64,000 nucleotides of DNA, from positions 45,718,744-45,782,743 of the forward strand of contig NC_044279.2 in the NCBI RefSeq assembly GCF_004027225.2, read 5' to 3'. Positions 13,701-23,710 of the stretch are shown here, one piece after another; positions within the stretch are counted from its first letter, which is position 1; every line of letters begins with the position of its first letter. A program made the translations under genes and the position numbers. Source of the DNA: Strigops habroptila (taxonomy: Eukaryota > Chordata > Aves > Psittaciformes > Psittacidae). The notes beneath the pieces are model-generated. The model was not told where the DNA came from and made no database searches. It worked only from the letters and a program-made list of their open reading frames with translations.

Positions 13701-15222
13701 ACTTCTGCTGCAGGAGAAAACAGTTTTCAGATACTGTAAATGTACTAGAAAAAATGGACTTAATGGATTAGTACATGATATAACTACTGTGCACATATGA
13801 CTAAGACTTGGTGGGAGCATATTCTGATATTTTAGAACATTTAACGTTATCTTGAATGAAATCTGCTGTACATGTTCAAATCTTACACAATTACTCTCTT
13901 ACTATTAGAATACATGTGTCTATGGGAAAATGAGAAGTAAGAAACAAACCCCACAAAGATTCCCAACAAGAAGTGAAAACCTAAACATTTGGGGAATTTG
14001 TAATCCTTGCACAGACCTTTCAGACTTGGACTTAAAAATCTGGAAAAAAATCTTTTTTTCCAATTCCCTTTGGAAACATCAGCTTGGCTGCAGAAGGTCA
14101 CTTTTGTTTTCTAGACTAAAACGTGTTTGAAGGGACTTGCTCATTTCCACCTCTATTTCTGTATTTCTAAATCCACTGAACAGATGCAAACGACTCCCCC
14201 ATTTCCATAACGGGTGCACAGTATCACAGCCAAGAGGTTTTCCATAGTAACAGAATCTGCACCCGAGGAAAATTAATTTCTGGGTAGTCACACTGGTTTC
14301 CCATACCCCGGTGGCTGCCATAAAGGTGACTCTACTCTTTTAAAAGATTTTGGTTTTAATTAGTTGGGGAGATGATGCAGTAGTCCATGTATAACAGTGT
14401 TACAGTGACAAATGTAAACTCAGGTTTCTATCCTGGATACAAACCACATCCCAGCTCAGAGCTGTATATGCCAGGTGACCTGTTGTTTCTCAGTGAATTT
14501 TGAAAGGAAAACAAAGCCACACTTGAAAATATTAGCGTACTTGAAGGTTGGTTTCACCCAGTTCCAGATATTTAGAAAGAAAAGAGGCCATGTCTAAACT
14601 GTAGTCAGGAGAACTGGCCGATACCCTGAGAATCACTGGGGTCTGGAGCCAAAACCTATTTCCTAGGCATTAGCACTAGTTAATCATCCCCCAATCATGA
14701 CATGGGGGCAACAATCAAGATCCCTTATAGCCACCCCTGATTTTCACTCAGTGGAATGTAAATTTTTTTTTTGAGGACAATCCCATTTTGAAGAGCTTTG
14801 TTTTAAATAACAGATTTTACAGGAATTCAGGAAGTTGCTATAAGAAGAAATTACAAACATGGTGTATTTGTTCAGAATCAGTACAATGTTGACTCAGTAG
14901 GAAACTGATGAGTGGTCTGTAGGTGCAATTTGTAACTTCTGTGTTCTTTGATTGTCTGTGCCCAGTTGAAAGGAGAAACTGTCTGTAGTTTAGACCATCT
15001 TTAGCTCTTCTAGCCACTTCTGAAAATGATGTATTCAATTTACGGGCGCTGCCGTGACACAGGTAGAGTGCCGTATCAACTTGAAAGTTTACATAATGAA
15101 CCCCCTTCCAACATGACGATATCAAGAAAATCAAGGATACGAACCACTCTAAAATCAAAAGTATTTACCTGTGAGTAAGGGGAATAAAATTGGAAATAGC
15201 ATTCTGTCTGATTTGTGTCCAT
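7793..15222 (-). CDS. C12orf50: C12orf50-like CCCH zinc-finger protein, copy 1 (11 exons)
   Basis: Coding exons, 5' to 3' on the minus strand: 15169-15222, 14151-14279, 13584-13707, 13063-13230, 11973-12050, 11766-11879, 10645-10764, 10282-10485, 9098-9187, 8475-8566, 7793-7885. The joined frame is 421 codons plus stop, close to human C12orf50 (about 414), and all phases agree. Exon 3 carries the diagnostic CCCH finger (C-x8-C-x4-C-x3-H, starting [10 protein letters not shown]) followed by [13 protein letters not shown]. Exon 4 is acidic (DEEDDEE). Exon 5 has EERAIKEICYKSG, and exon 10 reads [16 protein letters not shown], like the human C-terminal part. Exons 1 and 2 resemble the first two fingers of ZC3H11A but have lost most zinc ligands. 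The donor after exon 6 is GC rather than GT, and the exon 2 donor (GTGGAA) is weak. The cellular role is unknown; RNA binding is only inferred from the finger. The gene lies head to head with the orphan RLIG1 exon 1. Confidence 0.8.
13584..13707 (-). other. C12orf50: C12orf50 copy 1 exon 3: the intact CCCH zinc finger
   Basis: This exon encodes the only complete zinc-binding set in the protein: four ligands spaced C-x8-C-x4-C-x3-H. It starts after a CAG acceptor at 13708-13710 and ends at a GTGAGT donor. The matching exon in copy 3 (32588-32711) appears identical. Copy 2 has lost it. Confidence 0.85.
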
Positions 15223-16680
15223 TTTCACCTCCTTCACTCTCTGGTGCACGAAAGAGATGCTACCTTCTACAGGCTTGCTGAGTTGACTAAAGCAACTGCT
15301 AGCCAGTAGAGAATGTTCAACAAATGTTCCATATTCTGTGTTCCATAGAATGTTTTGTGGTTGCCAACGGCTCCTCCAGCTGGTGACATCAGCATGATGG
15401 TTCCATGTGGCCAGTGCAGCTTGAACATCTTCCTTTATCTCATTTCATCAAAGTATGGAAAATCAGATCATCTCAAAGAGTCTCCCATTCTCCCATCCTA
15501 TGTTTATTTCATGTAAAATGGAGCAAACCCATCTGGTGATGCTTAAATAATACCCAACTTCTTCCTGTAGAACCTGTGGTCTTGGAAACAAATCTTTGAG
15601 AGCACAAAGATGAACCTTGTTCTTTGACTGTTTTCTAAGCCAAGTCCTTGTGCCCCACGTGTTTCCTACTCCACTTCTTTCTGTGGATTGCTGCTTCCCA
15701 CTAGTAGGGTGCTAGGTGTTAACTGCTTATTTAGCGGGGGTTCATTGTTTTTTCTTGCTTCCATGATGTCCAGTGCCACAGCTGCAGCAGAAAGAGCAGC
15801 GGACACTTGTGTCCCTAATGGACACCTCTGATCCCATTCAGGTCCTAGGCTGCCTCTGAATAAAAAATATCTGGGGGTGAGAAGCTGTAAATTTGACATC
15901 AGTGACTTGGAGATGAATGCTTCTGTGCAATGTTGGAACAAAACCTGGAAACGTAGTAGTAAAACAGAAAACGAAACACGGAAAAGAAAAGGAGCCACGA
16001 CCTTAGGAGAGAAGAATGCCATTACTTTGAGAGTAATAAGGATAGAGATGAAGCCAAAGAGGAGGGAGGGGGGATACAAGGCAGACTGCAAGAAAGAGGA
16101 TTAGTGGTTCATAGCACCATCAAAAGTGCATGCGACCGGCAGTTCGTTGGGAGAAAAGAAAAACAACGCAAAACTGAACAAATCAGAAAAACTCCACAAG
16201 AACCCACCCCGACAGTGCGTGGTGACAAGACTGCCTGACAACTCAGCAGAGCACAGCGGTGCTGTACGTCATTGGTGTGCCAGGGCAGGACTGACTGGGG
16301 CACACAGGCAAAGGAGAATTCAGCAAAAGCAGATGAGGGCCATGAGTAAGGAGCTGTCAGTTGGCAGGAGCAGCCCTAGGAAGGATGGGTCAGCTCTGCC
16401 AGGGGCTATCCAAACAGGCGCTCTGTAGCTGTGCAGCTGGGCCTACGTGAGGCACAGCAGAGCTGGTCAGAAGAGCTGATTCTGCACTGGGTTTGTGTGG
16501 CAAGAATTTGGCAGCTGGGGCTGCAGGGCTGGCTTCTGGGAGAAGCTGCTCAAGCTTCCCCCGTGTCTGACAGGGCCAATGCCAGCGGGGAAGAAGGGAG
16601 TGGTGGGGGGAAGGCGTTTGGACATTTGGCTTTTATTTCTCATGCCCCTGCTTGGCTGCGATTGGCAATAAACTGAGAGA
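15223..16680. other. Upstream region of C12orf50 copy 1
   Basis: No coding sequence is recognised between the C12orf50 start codon and the CpG island. It is matched in unit 3 (about 34064-35330) with patchy similarity, and the part from about 16200 onward is almost the same in both units. It presumably holds the 5' untranslated region or promoter of C12orf50 copy 1. Minus-strand open frames such as 15666-16091 show no recognisable family. Confidence 0.5.
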
Positions 16681-16689
16681 AAAGGATGA

Positions 16690-17204
16690 GTGATCGCTGC
16701 ACGTGTCCTTGTGTCGACCCAGGACCCTTTGGTTGTACATTCTTCCCTCTTCGCAGCTGAGGAGGGCAGTGATAGAGCAGCTTTGGTGGGCACCTGGCGT
16801 CCAGGCGGGGTCAACCCGGCAGAGACTCAAAGGTTGTACGCCGAGGCAGAGAGCCTGGGTAAGGAAGGAGGCGGCTGTCCTAAGGGAGAGGTCACCACAG
16901 CCTGGCGCCTCAGGCCGGCCTCAGCCTCACCCTGGCGGCCGCCCCGGCCCGGCGGGAGCCGCCGCTGTGGAGAGCGGAGCTGCCCGGGGCCTGAGGCCGG
17001 GCGGGGCGGCAGAGAGCGGCAGAGCCACCGCGAGGCTGCGGGCCGCTGGAGACAGGCGGCCACGCTCCGCCCCACCGCGCTCAGGGCTGTGCCGCGGCTC
17101 CTGGCGGGCGGGAGCGGTAACGGACTCCATTTCCCGTGGCGCCCCGCGGCGCAGGCGCATTGTGGGCTCGGAGCGGGGACGCCGGCGGGAGCGGGGCCGG
17201 GGCC
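16690..17204. promoter_or_regulatory. CpG-rich promoter of RLIG1, duplicated copy (unit 1)
   Basis: Base composition becomes very GC- and CpG-rich from about 16.8 to 17.45 kb. An NRF1-like element GCGCAGGCGCA lies at 17149-17159, about 45 bases before the ATG. The whole stretch is nearly identical to 35340-35854 in front of the functional RLIG1 gene. A working housekeeping-type, possibly bidirectional promoter is likely but inferred. Long open frames on both strands here come from the GC content and are not genes. Confidence 0.7.
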
Positions 17205-17294
17205 ATGAGTCGGCGGGGCTCGGTGCAGCGGAAGGTGCCGTGTCTGTTCGTGACCGAGGTGAAGGAGGAGCCGTCGGCCAAGCGGGAGCGGCAG
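17205..17294 (+). pseudogene. RLIG1: Orphan RLIG1 exon 1 (duplicated)
   Basis: This is a copy of the first coding exon of RLIG1: 30 codons from ATG ([10 protein letters not shown]...) to a CAG|GTGGCC donor at 17295. The encoded residues are the same as in the functional exon at 35855-35944. Exons 2-7 do not follow, because the unit ends about 20 bases before where exon 2 would start. It is therefore a gene fragment, unless it is used as a distant alternative first exon spliced to 37712; phase would allow that. Confidence 0.8.
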
Positions 17295-18500
17295 GTGGCC
17301 GGGGCGGCACGGGCCCGGGCGGGCGTCAGGCGGTGGAGGCCCCAGTCCCCGCGGCGGGTCCGGGTCCGGTGCCGGGCCGAGGGGAGTGAGACAGCCGAGT
17401 GGTGAGGGGTTCGGCTGCAGGTCTGTGGCGAAACGCGTGCAGGTGCTCACGGAAGTGTTGTGTTTGGCTTTTCTAAGCGTCGGGAACAGTCACGGCAAGG
17501 AGCAAGGCCACTCCAACATAGTGGTACTGGGAAAAGAGCAAGAGGGCCAACCATTATTCTGACTTCCCGAGATGGAAAACGAAGCATCCGGACAGCTTCG
17601 GAAAAGAAGTAAGGGGGGGACGTTTGGCGTGTTGGTGTTTGTCTTCCCAATGAGTGATGGAGCCCGGCTTTCCTGGAGGTGGCTGAACACCTGCCTAACG
17701 ATGGGAAGTCGTGAGTGATGTCCTTGTTTTTTGCTTTGCTTGTGTGCTCAGCTTTTGCCTTCCCTATTAAACTGTCTATGTGAAGCCAGGAGTTTTTTCA
17801 CTGTTGCCATTCCGATTCTCTCTCCCATGTCACCGGGGGGGAGTGAGTGAGCAAACTGCTGTGCGAGGCTCAGTTGCCAGCTGGGGTTAAACCATGGCAC
17901 TCCCTCAGTTGTTCCTTCATACAGAACCCGACAAGGGATTAGATCTGAAACTGGAACATGCATCTTCATAGATTCTATATTTCATGCTTATGGCTACAAA
18001 CCCAGTTCCTAAACCAGAAAGTATTTAACAGCAAGATGCTTTTGCTATCCTTCACTACACAGGTCTGGGTATTGCTTGGTGTAAAATGGTGCTATTGGCT
18101 TTCAGCTCCAAACTGAGAGCTTGGAGCAGCTCATCAGGGTGAATTTCTGTTGCCTTTGTCATACAGGAAGGCCCATCTCCAGATATTGCAGTGCTGGACT
18201 GGAACCTTTCTAGTGTATATGCACTACTTGAAGTGTGTAAAAAGGCAAAATTATCTCTAAATGCTAATCAATAATGGGAAAGGCGGAGAGGGTTTGCAAA
18301 GAGATTGTCTTTCTTCTTTTGTCTTAAAGCATTTTCCAAGCTGTCATCTCTGGAGGAAACACTGGTGTACTTCGATGGGATTAGAAATCAGGAACAGGAT
18401 GGGTAGGGCTAGATTTATAGAGTCCAGTTGTCAGGAGAAAGAATCCACATGAGAAAAAGGTAGTAGCATAGCCATGATGGAGGATTAAAATTTAATCACT
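17295..18500. other. Shortened RLIG1 intron 1 copy in unit 1
   Basis: Sequence matching RLIG1 intron 1 continues here in pieces. 17400-17515 matches 36100-36225, and 18080-18490 matches 37290-37692. An LTR-like segment (about 17660-17900) lies between. No coding exon is recognised. Short open frames in the 18.2 kb part are shared with the real intron and look like chance. Confidence 0.7.
17660..17900 (+). mobile_element. Partial LTR of an avian endogenous retrovirus-like element (unit 1)
   Basis: The segment has the familiar avian LTR layout: a G-rich stretch, an ATTAAAC poly(A)-type signal, a C-rich part (GATTCTCTCTCCCATGTCACC), then GGGGGGAGTGAGTGAG and a 3' end reading GGTTAAACCATGGCAC. 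No internal retroviral genes are present, so it is a solo or truncated LTR. It shares its 3' flank with the longer LTR in unit 2. Family assignment is from memory. Confidence 0.5.
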
Positions 18501-18600
18501 TTTGAAGTGTTACAGTGTACTTTCTACACGTTATATTTGCAATTTGCATTCTTATCATGTTTGGTTTCTCCTCTTGAGAATTCCCCTATCTATCTTCAAT

Positions 18601-21600
18601 TTAGATCGTTCTTGTGAATTCAAGCTCTCGCTTCATCTCCCTCCTGTCTTCATACCGTTCTCGTTTTCGGTTCACTTCCATGTCTTCTTGGCTCTGTTGT
18701 CAAAATAGAAACACAGAACATCTTGTGCATGATTTCCTACGGTAAAACTATATGCTTTGTCAGAAGCAGTTTAAGTAGTAAACTGTCAACACAGGAGACA
18801 AGGTCAAGTTGTAATCTCTGCTTTCTGCTCAGCTGTGAAATGTATTAACTTTAGGCCCTCACAGCATCCTGTGAATGTTTAGTAGTCCGATGCCTTTCAT
18901 GAATTCGGACCATGGCTGATCAATGTTCAGCTGTCGAACATGCTTCACAAGCAGTCAGAGACAAATCGACCACACTCGTGTAGTGTCTCTGCTGTGCTTT
19001 GTCCATCACTACAAGCCAAATCCCCTCCTGTAGCTCCTCACGTTAAAGGCAGGTACAACTTTTGCTGTCAGATTAGTAATACCGTACAAAATTAGGACTC
19101 ATTGGTTTGTTCTGCAGGCCAAATTTCAGGTCTGCAAACCCACACAACTCTTAAATGCTCTTTCAGACTGCTCAGCGTTGCCTGGAATCTTTCGGGATTT
19201 GGTTGGGGAAGTTGTAACTGTGAAGTTTTGATTTCCAGGTGGGGAAGAGACTGGATGGTCAAAATCTCTATCAAGCAATTACCTGAATGGTTGTTTTAGT
19301 CTTGGAGAACGTTTTTGCCTGTGGATTTCTTTTCCTCCAAGTTGGTGCATTATAGGATCCTGGAGGGTATTTGTCTGTAGGAAGAGCACAGACATGGTTT
19401 CCTCACCTGAGCTGCACTTTCTGGGAAGACTCTCTTAGCCTGACAGGTGAATCAGGTATTACATTATTACAAATACTACATTAGCTGAAATATCCATGAA
19501 TGCATTGGGTGAGTCATGCAGCACCTCTGAAATAGAAGCTAGGATTAAGTACAGACTCTCTCTCTAGTTCTGCCTTCAAAGATTTTTTATATTCTTGCAG
19601 GCTTTCCATGAGGCTCACAGGACCTTCCAAGCAAAGTGAGTCTACCACGGTCCTCCTGGACTTTAACCAAGTGCATGTTCCTGTACTGAAAATCTTCCCA
19701 AAGGCATCAACTGCTTTTAGAGGAAACTAATCCATAATCCAGTCCTCCTGTTTTATCCCTGCTTGTGAAGACACTTAGATGCAAGGCAGTATCATGTTTA
19801 AGTACCCTTGTTTTCTCTTAGTTCCAGACTAATTGCATTAATTCACATTATTAATTCCATACTAAACCTAAAATTTTCAGTTTACACTCCACACTGCAGT
19901 ATTACCATAGATGTCCGTTTGTGTCCATAATCTCCTATTTTTGCCAGGCGGATTCTTTCCTTTGGAGCATTTCCAAACAGACGGCTCAGGAACTGCTGAA
20001 AAAAACCTCCAGTAACCAAGATGGTAATGGTTGTTGTTATGAGAATAATGCCGATCACCTTGTTTTAGACATGCTTTATCCTTTTTTAACGTGGAAACTT
20101 GATAAGATGTGGTCTTCGTGTTAAGAATGCTCTCTCTGTAATCTCTGCACCAATCTGTCCACATTTTATCAAAGCAAACGTTAAAAGGGAAAAGAAAAAC
20201 CCCACAGCTGTTGTTCCCTGGGACAAAGCAGTGATTTTGGGATTCATTTCCCTTAACGTTATTGATCTTCTTCATGTGAAAGAGGTTCCTTTTATTGGAC
20301 ATGTAGACCTGGAGGCACCTCAAGATGAAGATTCTGCCCGTTTTATGAGAAATGTCTGTAAGCAGGAAGAGGAAATTACTTTTAATTAAGGCTTACTGAA
20401 ATTATTTACAGCTAATAAACCTACAAATGATGTGCTATATTCTGTGAAGCTCAATTAGCAAGTTAAAAATAAAGCTTAAAGGTGTAAAATTATGGTGACA
20501 TTAGAAACAGATCACCAGAAAGACACAAGACTTCGAATTCCAACTGTAACCTCATGTCAAATTTGAGGCATAGTACATTCTATCAGGACAGTAGTCTATT
20601 TCCAAGATGAAAAATGATGAAGGAAAACATCATCCTTCATGAATGTCAAGAAGAAGTATAAATTCAGTGCTCTGTCCAATAGAAATAATGTGAAAAAACA
20701 ATAGTAATATAAATCACAAAAATTTGCAATTTGAGTAAAAGATAAAAGATGCTCTAAAGCGTGAGGGTCTGTATATTTGTGCACATCCACATTCATCCCT
20801 CTATGTTGGGCAGAGAAAAGAATTCCTGCTTTGAAGGTGGTTAATTATTGTTCATGAATATTCCGTCCGACTAATTGCAGAGCTTTATTAAGCTTTATAT
20901 TTCTGTCTGTGAGTCCTGCTGCAACCTACTTGTGAAAGTTATGCTGGATCAAATTTGCTTTTACTCGTCTTCAGTCATAAATTACTTCATATTCACCTGG
21001 AGGATCACAGTTGACCACAGCACAATACAGGCAGGTATATCAGAGGCATTTTAAGAATCCTCCTGTTGAAGCAGGAACCCACCTCTAGGTCCACTGAACT
21101 TTGGTTCTTGGGTGACTGTGACAATCTGATTGACTACATATGCTGATCTTTGAGGTTCTGAATAATAGAAGGAAGTCTTTCTTCCAGCTGCTTTCTCATG
21201 AGAAAGAGAAGAATTGTTTTCACCATCCTTACAGTGACGCTTTGTTTGGTCACTGGGTTGTAGTTTGGGTTCTGCAGTGTGGCTTTCTATAAGAGAAAAA
21301 AAAAGCCAATACTGTTGTGCTACTACTGAAAATTTGACATACTGCAAGAGACAGGACATTTACAGAGTTATTTCATTGATGATACGATATTCAGCGATGA
21401 GAAGTCAATGCTCAAGTATCCTGTCTCCGTATTTCAAAGGATTTATGATCTGTTTTGGGAATACTCTCTCGGTACTCTTCCTGAACTCTGTCCTCCTCTT
21501 TTTGTATCATTAAATTTTATAGGGTTCAGATATGTTACCTGCTTGTTCCTTAGCTTCTCACTTTTCATGTATGATATTTATGCATTCTACCTGATCGAAT

Positions 21601-23699
21601 TGATGGTATTTTCAAGGTGCCTGTTATCACAAAACCTAAAGCCTCAGAGAACTCGGTTGAAGAAATGCTTTAGGGAAACATCTCTATCCTTTTCTTGGTA
21701 TGTATCACAACATCCCATCATCTAGACATCAGAGAAGTCCAGCAGAGAGCACAAAACACCTCTGGAAAAGGGACTTATCACACCTTTCTTTGGCATCCTC
21801 ATGGTGCAATAAATAGCCCTGTAAGAGTGCCTGTCTCCCTATTTACAAGAGAGAGCCCGCTAGAGAAATTGAAAGCAGTTCTTAAAATTAGGATGGTTAA
21901 AATTAGAGTACATAAATCGTGATTGTGAAGAACAATTACACAAAAAAATGATGTGTACCCAAGGAATGTATGCCTGGGGTTAATATTAAGCCCATTTTCA
22001 CCTTTTCCATTGACAATAGATGCACGTAGTCACCGTGTGTGTGATAAGTGTACACATATATAAGGAGAAAAACTAATGAAGTATTTTTATGCTCTTTGCA
22101 GTACGCTGTCTTTGACTGTCCCTGAGTTCAAAAAGCGGGGAGGAAGGGCAAACTGTGTCATAGTTTCTCCTTGTAAGAGTAATTTCAAAAGTGGTACCCA
22201 GCATCCGAGGTGATGAAAAGTACTTGCCTTTCTGCAAGTCCCACTGGGTAGCTTCCAAGGGCAGTAGCTCAGTTTCCTGAGATGGTGACACAGGGTTGGA
22301 TGACTGGTGTTGGTCAGGCTGCTGAATCCCATAAAACTCTCCTAAACATTATTCAAGAGGGAAAAATCCCCCAAAGTTTACTGTGTGTGCAGCATGGCTG
22401 CTCAGAAAAGAGTGACAACTCCTTTCATACTTACCAGATTTATAGCATATTTTCTTTATTGCTCTTTCCTCTTCGATATCCTCAGCAGTCTTAGGCACCC
22501 AGTCAGAAACATCTGTGGGAAATATTTTTAAAAGATTAGGAGATAGCTAGACAAAGACCTTCAGCAATTCTTAACAATCAACTACCACAACAAATTTCAT
22601 TTGGTCCTGTTTTTTGGTTTTTATTTCCTTCCCGATTGCAACCTCTGCTTCTGGACAGGGAAATCAGTCCTTCAGATTAGATATTTCCAAGGGCAAAGGA
22701 CTTGCAGTTACAAGCCTTGTAAGAAGCTAACGTGTGTTGATTTAAAATTACTAGTGCAGTAATTTACGCAGTGCATGCCCGAGAGTAGGTCGTTGTCTCA
22801 CTCACCGGGAATGTGCAATTTCATCCCTTCCCTATGCATCTCTTATCTCTAAATGAGATTCACTGAATAGTTCAACCACATTTAAAAATTTTTAAAACAT
22901 AAGGAAATGTAAGTATATAAACTTACACATCCTGAAATGAAGAGCTTGGTATGGTTTCTCTTTGCTAGATTTCAGAATAACATCTGTAAGGAGACTGCCT
23001 ACAGAGTGCAGCAAATCAATGGAACAAATGATTTAAGTTGAAGTCACACAACTGTCTTTTGTAAATAAACCTGTGACTTCCATCACCTTCACTGATGAGT
23101 GAGTACAGTCCCTGTTCAAAAGCTTGTTTCCAGGAAAAGAAGTACCTCCTAAGCCTGTAATGTCATCCCTGAATTTTGAGAACTTGTGAAGAGTATTAGA
23201 TGGCCATCTGAATTGTGGATCATATCATCTGAATTGGGGATCACCTTTTAAAGTCTAGTTAATGAGAAAGAGGAATGTGAGTTATACCACTACTGAAATA
23301 CATAGCTGGGCATTTCACAGGAGTTAGAAAATGTTGCCTCACTCACAGCTGGTGATTACCAGGTCCGATAATTTGGGGGTTTGCTGGAAACTGTTTCAGC
23401 AACTTGTCAGCCACTCTTTTCTTCAAATGTAATGCTTATTCTAATGAATCAGTCGATTGTGAAGTAGATTTCAAGAGCTGACAAAACCCATTCTACTTGC
23501 TTATAAAGGATAGAAAAAGATTGCTTACAGTTCTCTTCATCGTCCTCTTCATCGTCCTCTTCATCGTCCTCTTCATCATTGATGTTTATAATCAGTGGAG
23601 GGTGAATTGGTATTACAATATTTTCTGGGCTTGTGAGTGATCCTTGACACTGGGCTGGAGGCAGAATCCCTTCTTGGTCACCCTGTGACAGTGGTGTAT
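18601..23699 (-). pseudogene. C12orf50: C12orf50-like pseudogene, copy 2
   Basis: Surviving exon homologues: exon 4 23529-23699, exon 5 22435-22512, exon 6 22228-22341, damaged exon 7 about 21425-21518, exon 8 21083-21286, exon 9 19906-19995, exon 10 19283-19374, terminal exon 18601-18693. Exons 1-3, with the start codon and the zinc finger, are absent. The sequence runs from intron 3 straight into DNA that lies upstream of the gene in the other copies. Exon 7 has lost its acceptor and 5' end to a deletion, and its donor GTAAGG has become ACAGGA. The other exons remain open with good splice sites, so the decay is recent or those exons are refreshed by gene conversion. A read-through transcript is possible, but a normal protein is not. 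Confidence 0.8.
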
Positions 23700-23710
23700 C
23701 TGCAGAAAAG

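Larger units (their letters stand above)
7690..18490. repeat. Tandem duplication unit 1 (C12orf50 + RLIG1 exon 1)
   Basis: This is the first of three head-to-tail copies of the same genomic block. It runs from the C12orf50 3' end through the whole minus-strand gene, the CpG-rich promoter, RLIG1 exon 1 and a shortened intron 1. It stops about 20 bases short of where RLIG1 exon 2 would lie (compare 18470-18490 with 37670-37692). Matching landmarks are the terminal exon at 7793 / 18601 / 25700 and the CpG island at about 17.0 / 35.7 kb. Boundaries are judged by eye to within tens of bases. Confidence 0.85.

Noticed and set aside
16690-17450. Several long open frames on both strands in the CpG island, up to about 228 residues (also at 35340-36289, up to 249)
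   Set aside because: They overlap one another in opposite frames, are Arg/Gly/Pro/Ala-rich from GC content, and only the 30-codon RLIG1 exon 1 reading is supported by homology and a splice donor.
19877-20323. 148-residue minus-strand open frame in unit 2
   Set aside because: It is exon 9 read through its acceptor into the intron. The extension is broken in units 1 and 3 and has no recognisable domain.
20099-20389. 96-residue plus-strand open frame in unit 2
   Set aside because: It lies antisense within an intron of the C12orf50 pseudogene, is not kept in the other units, and has no family resemblance.
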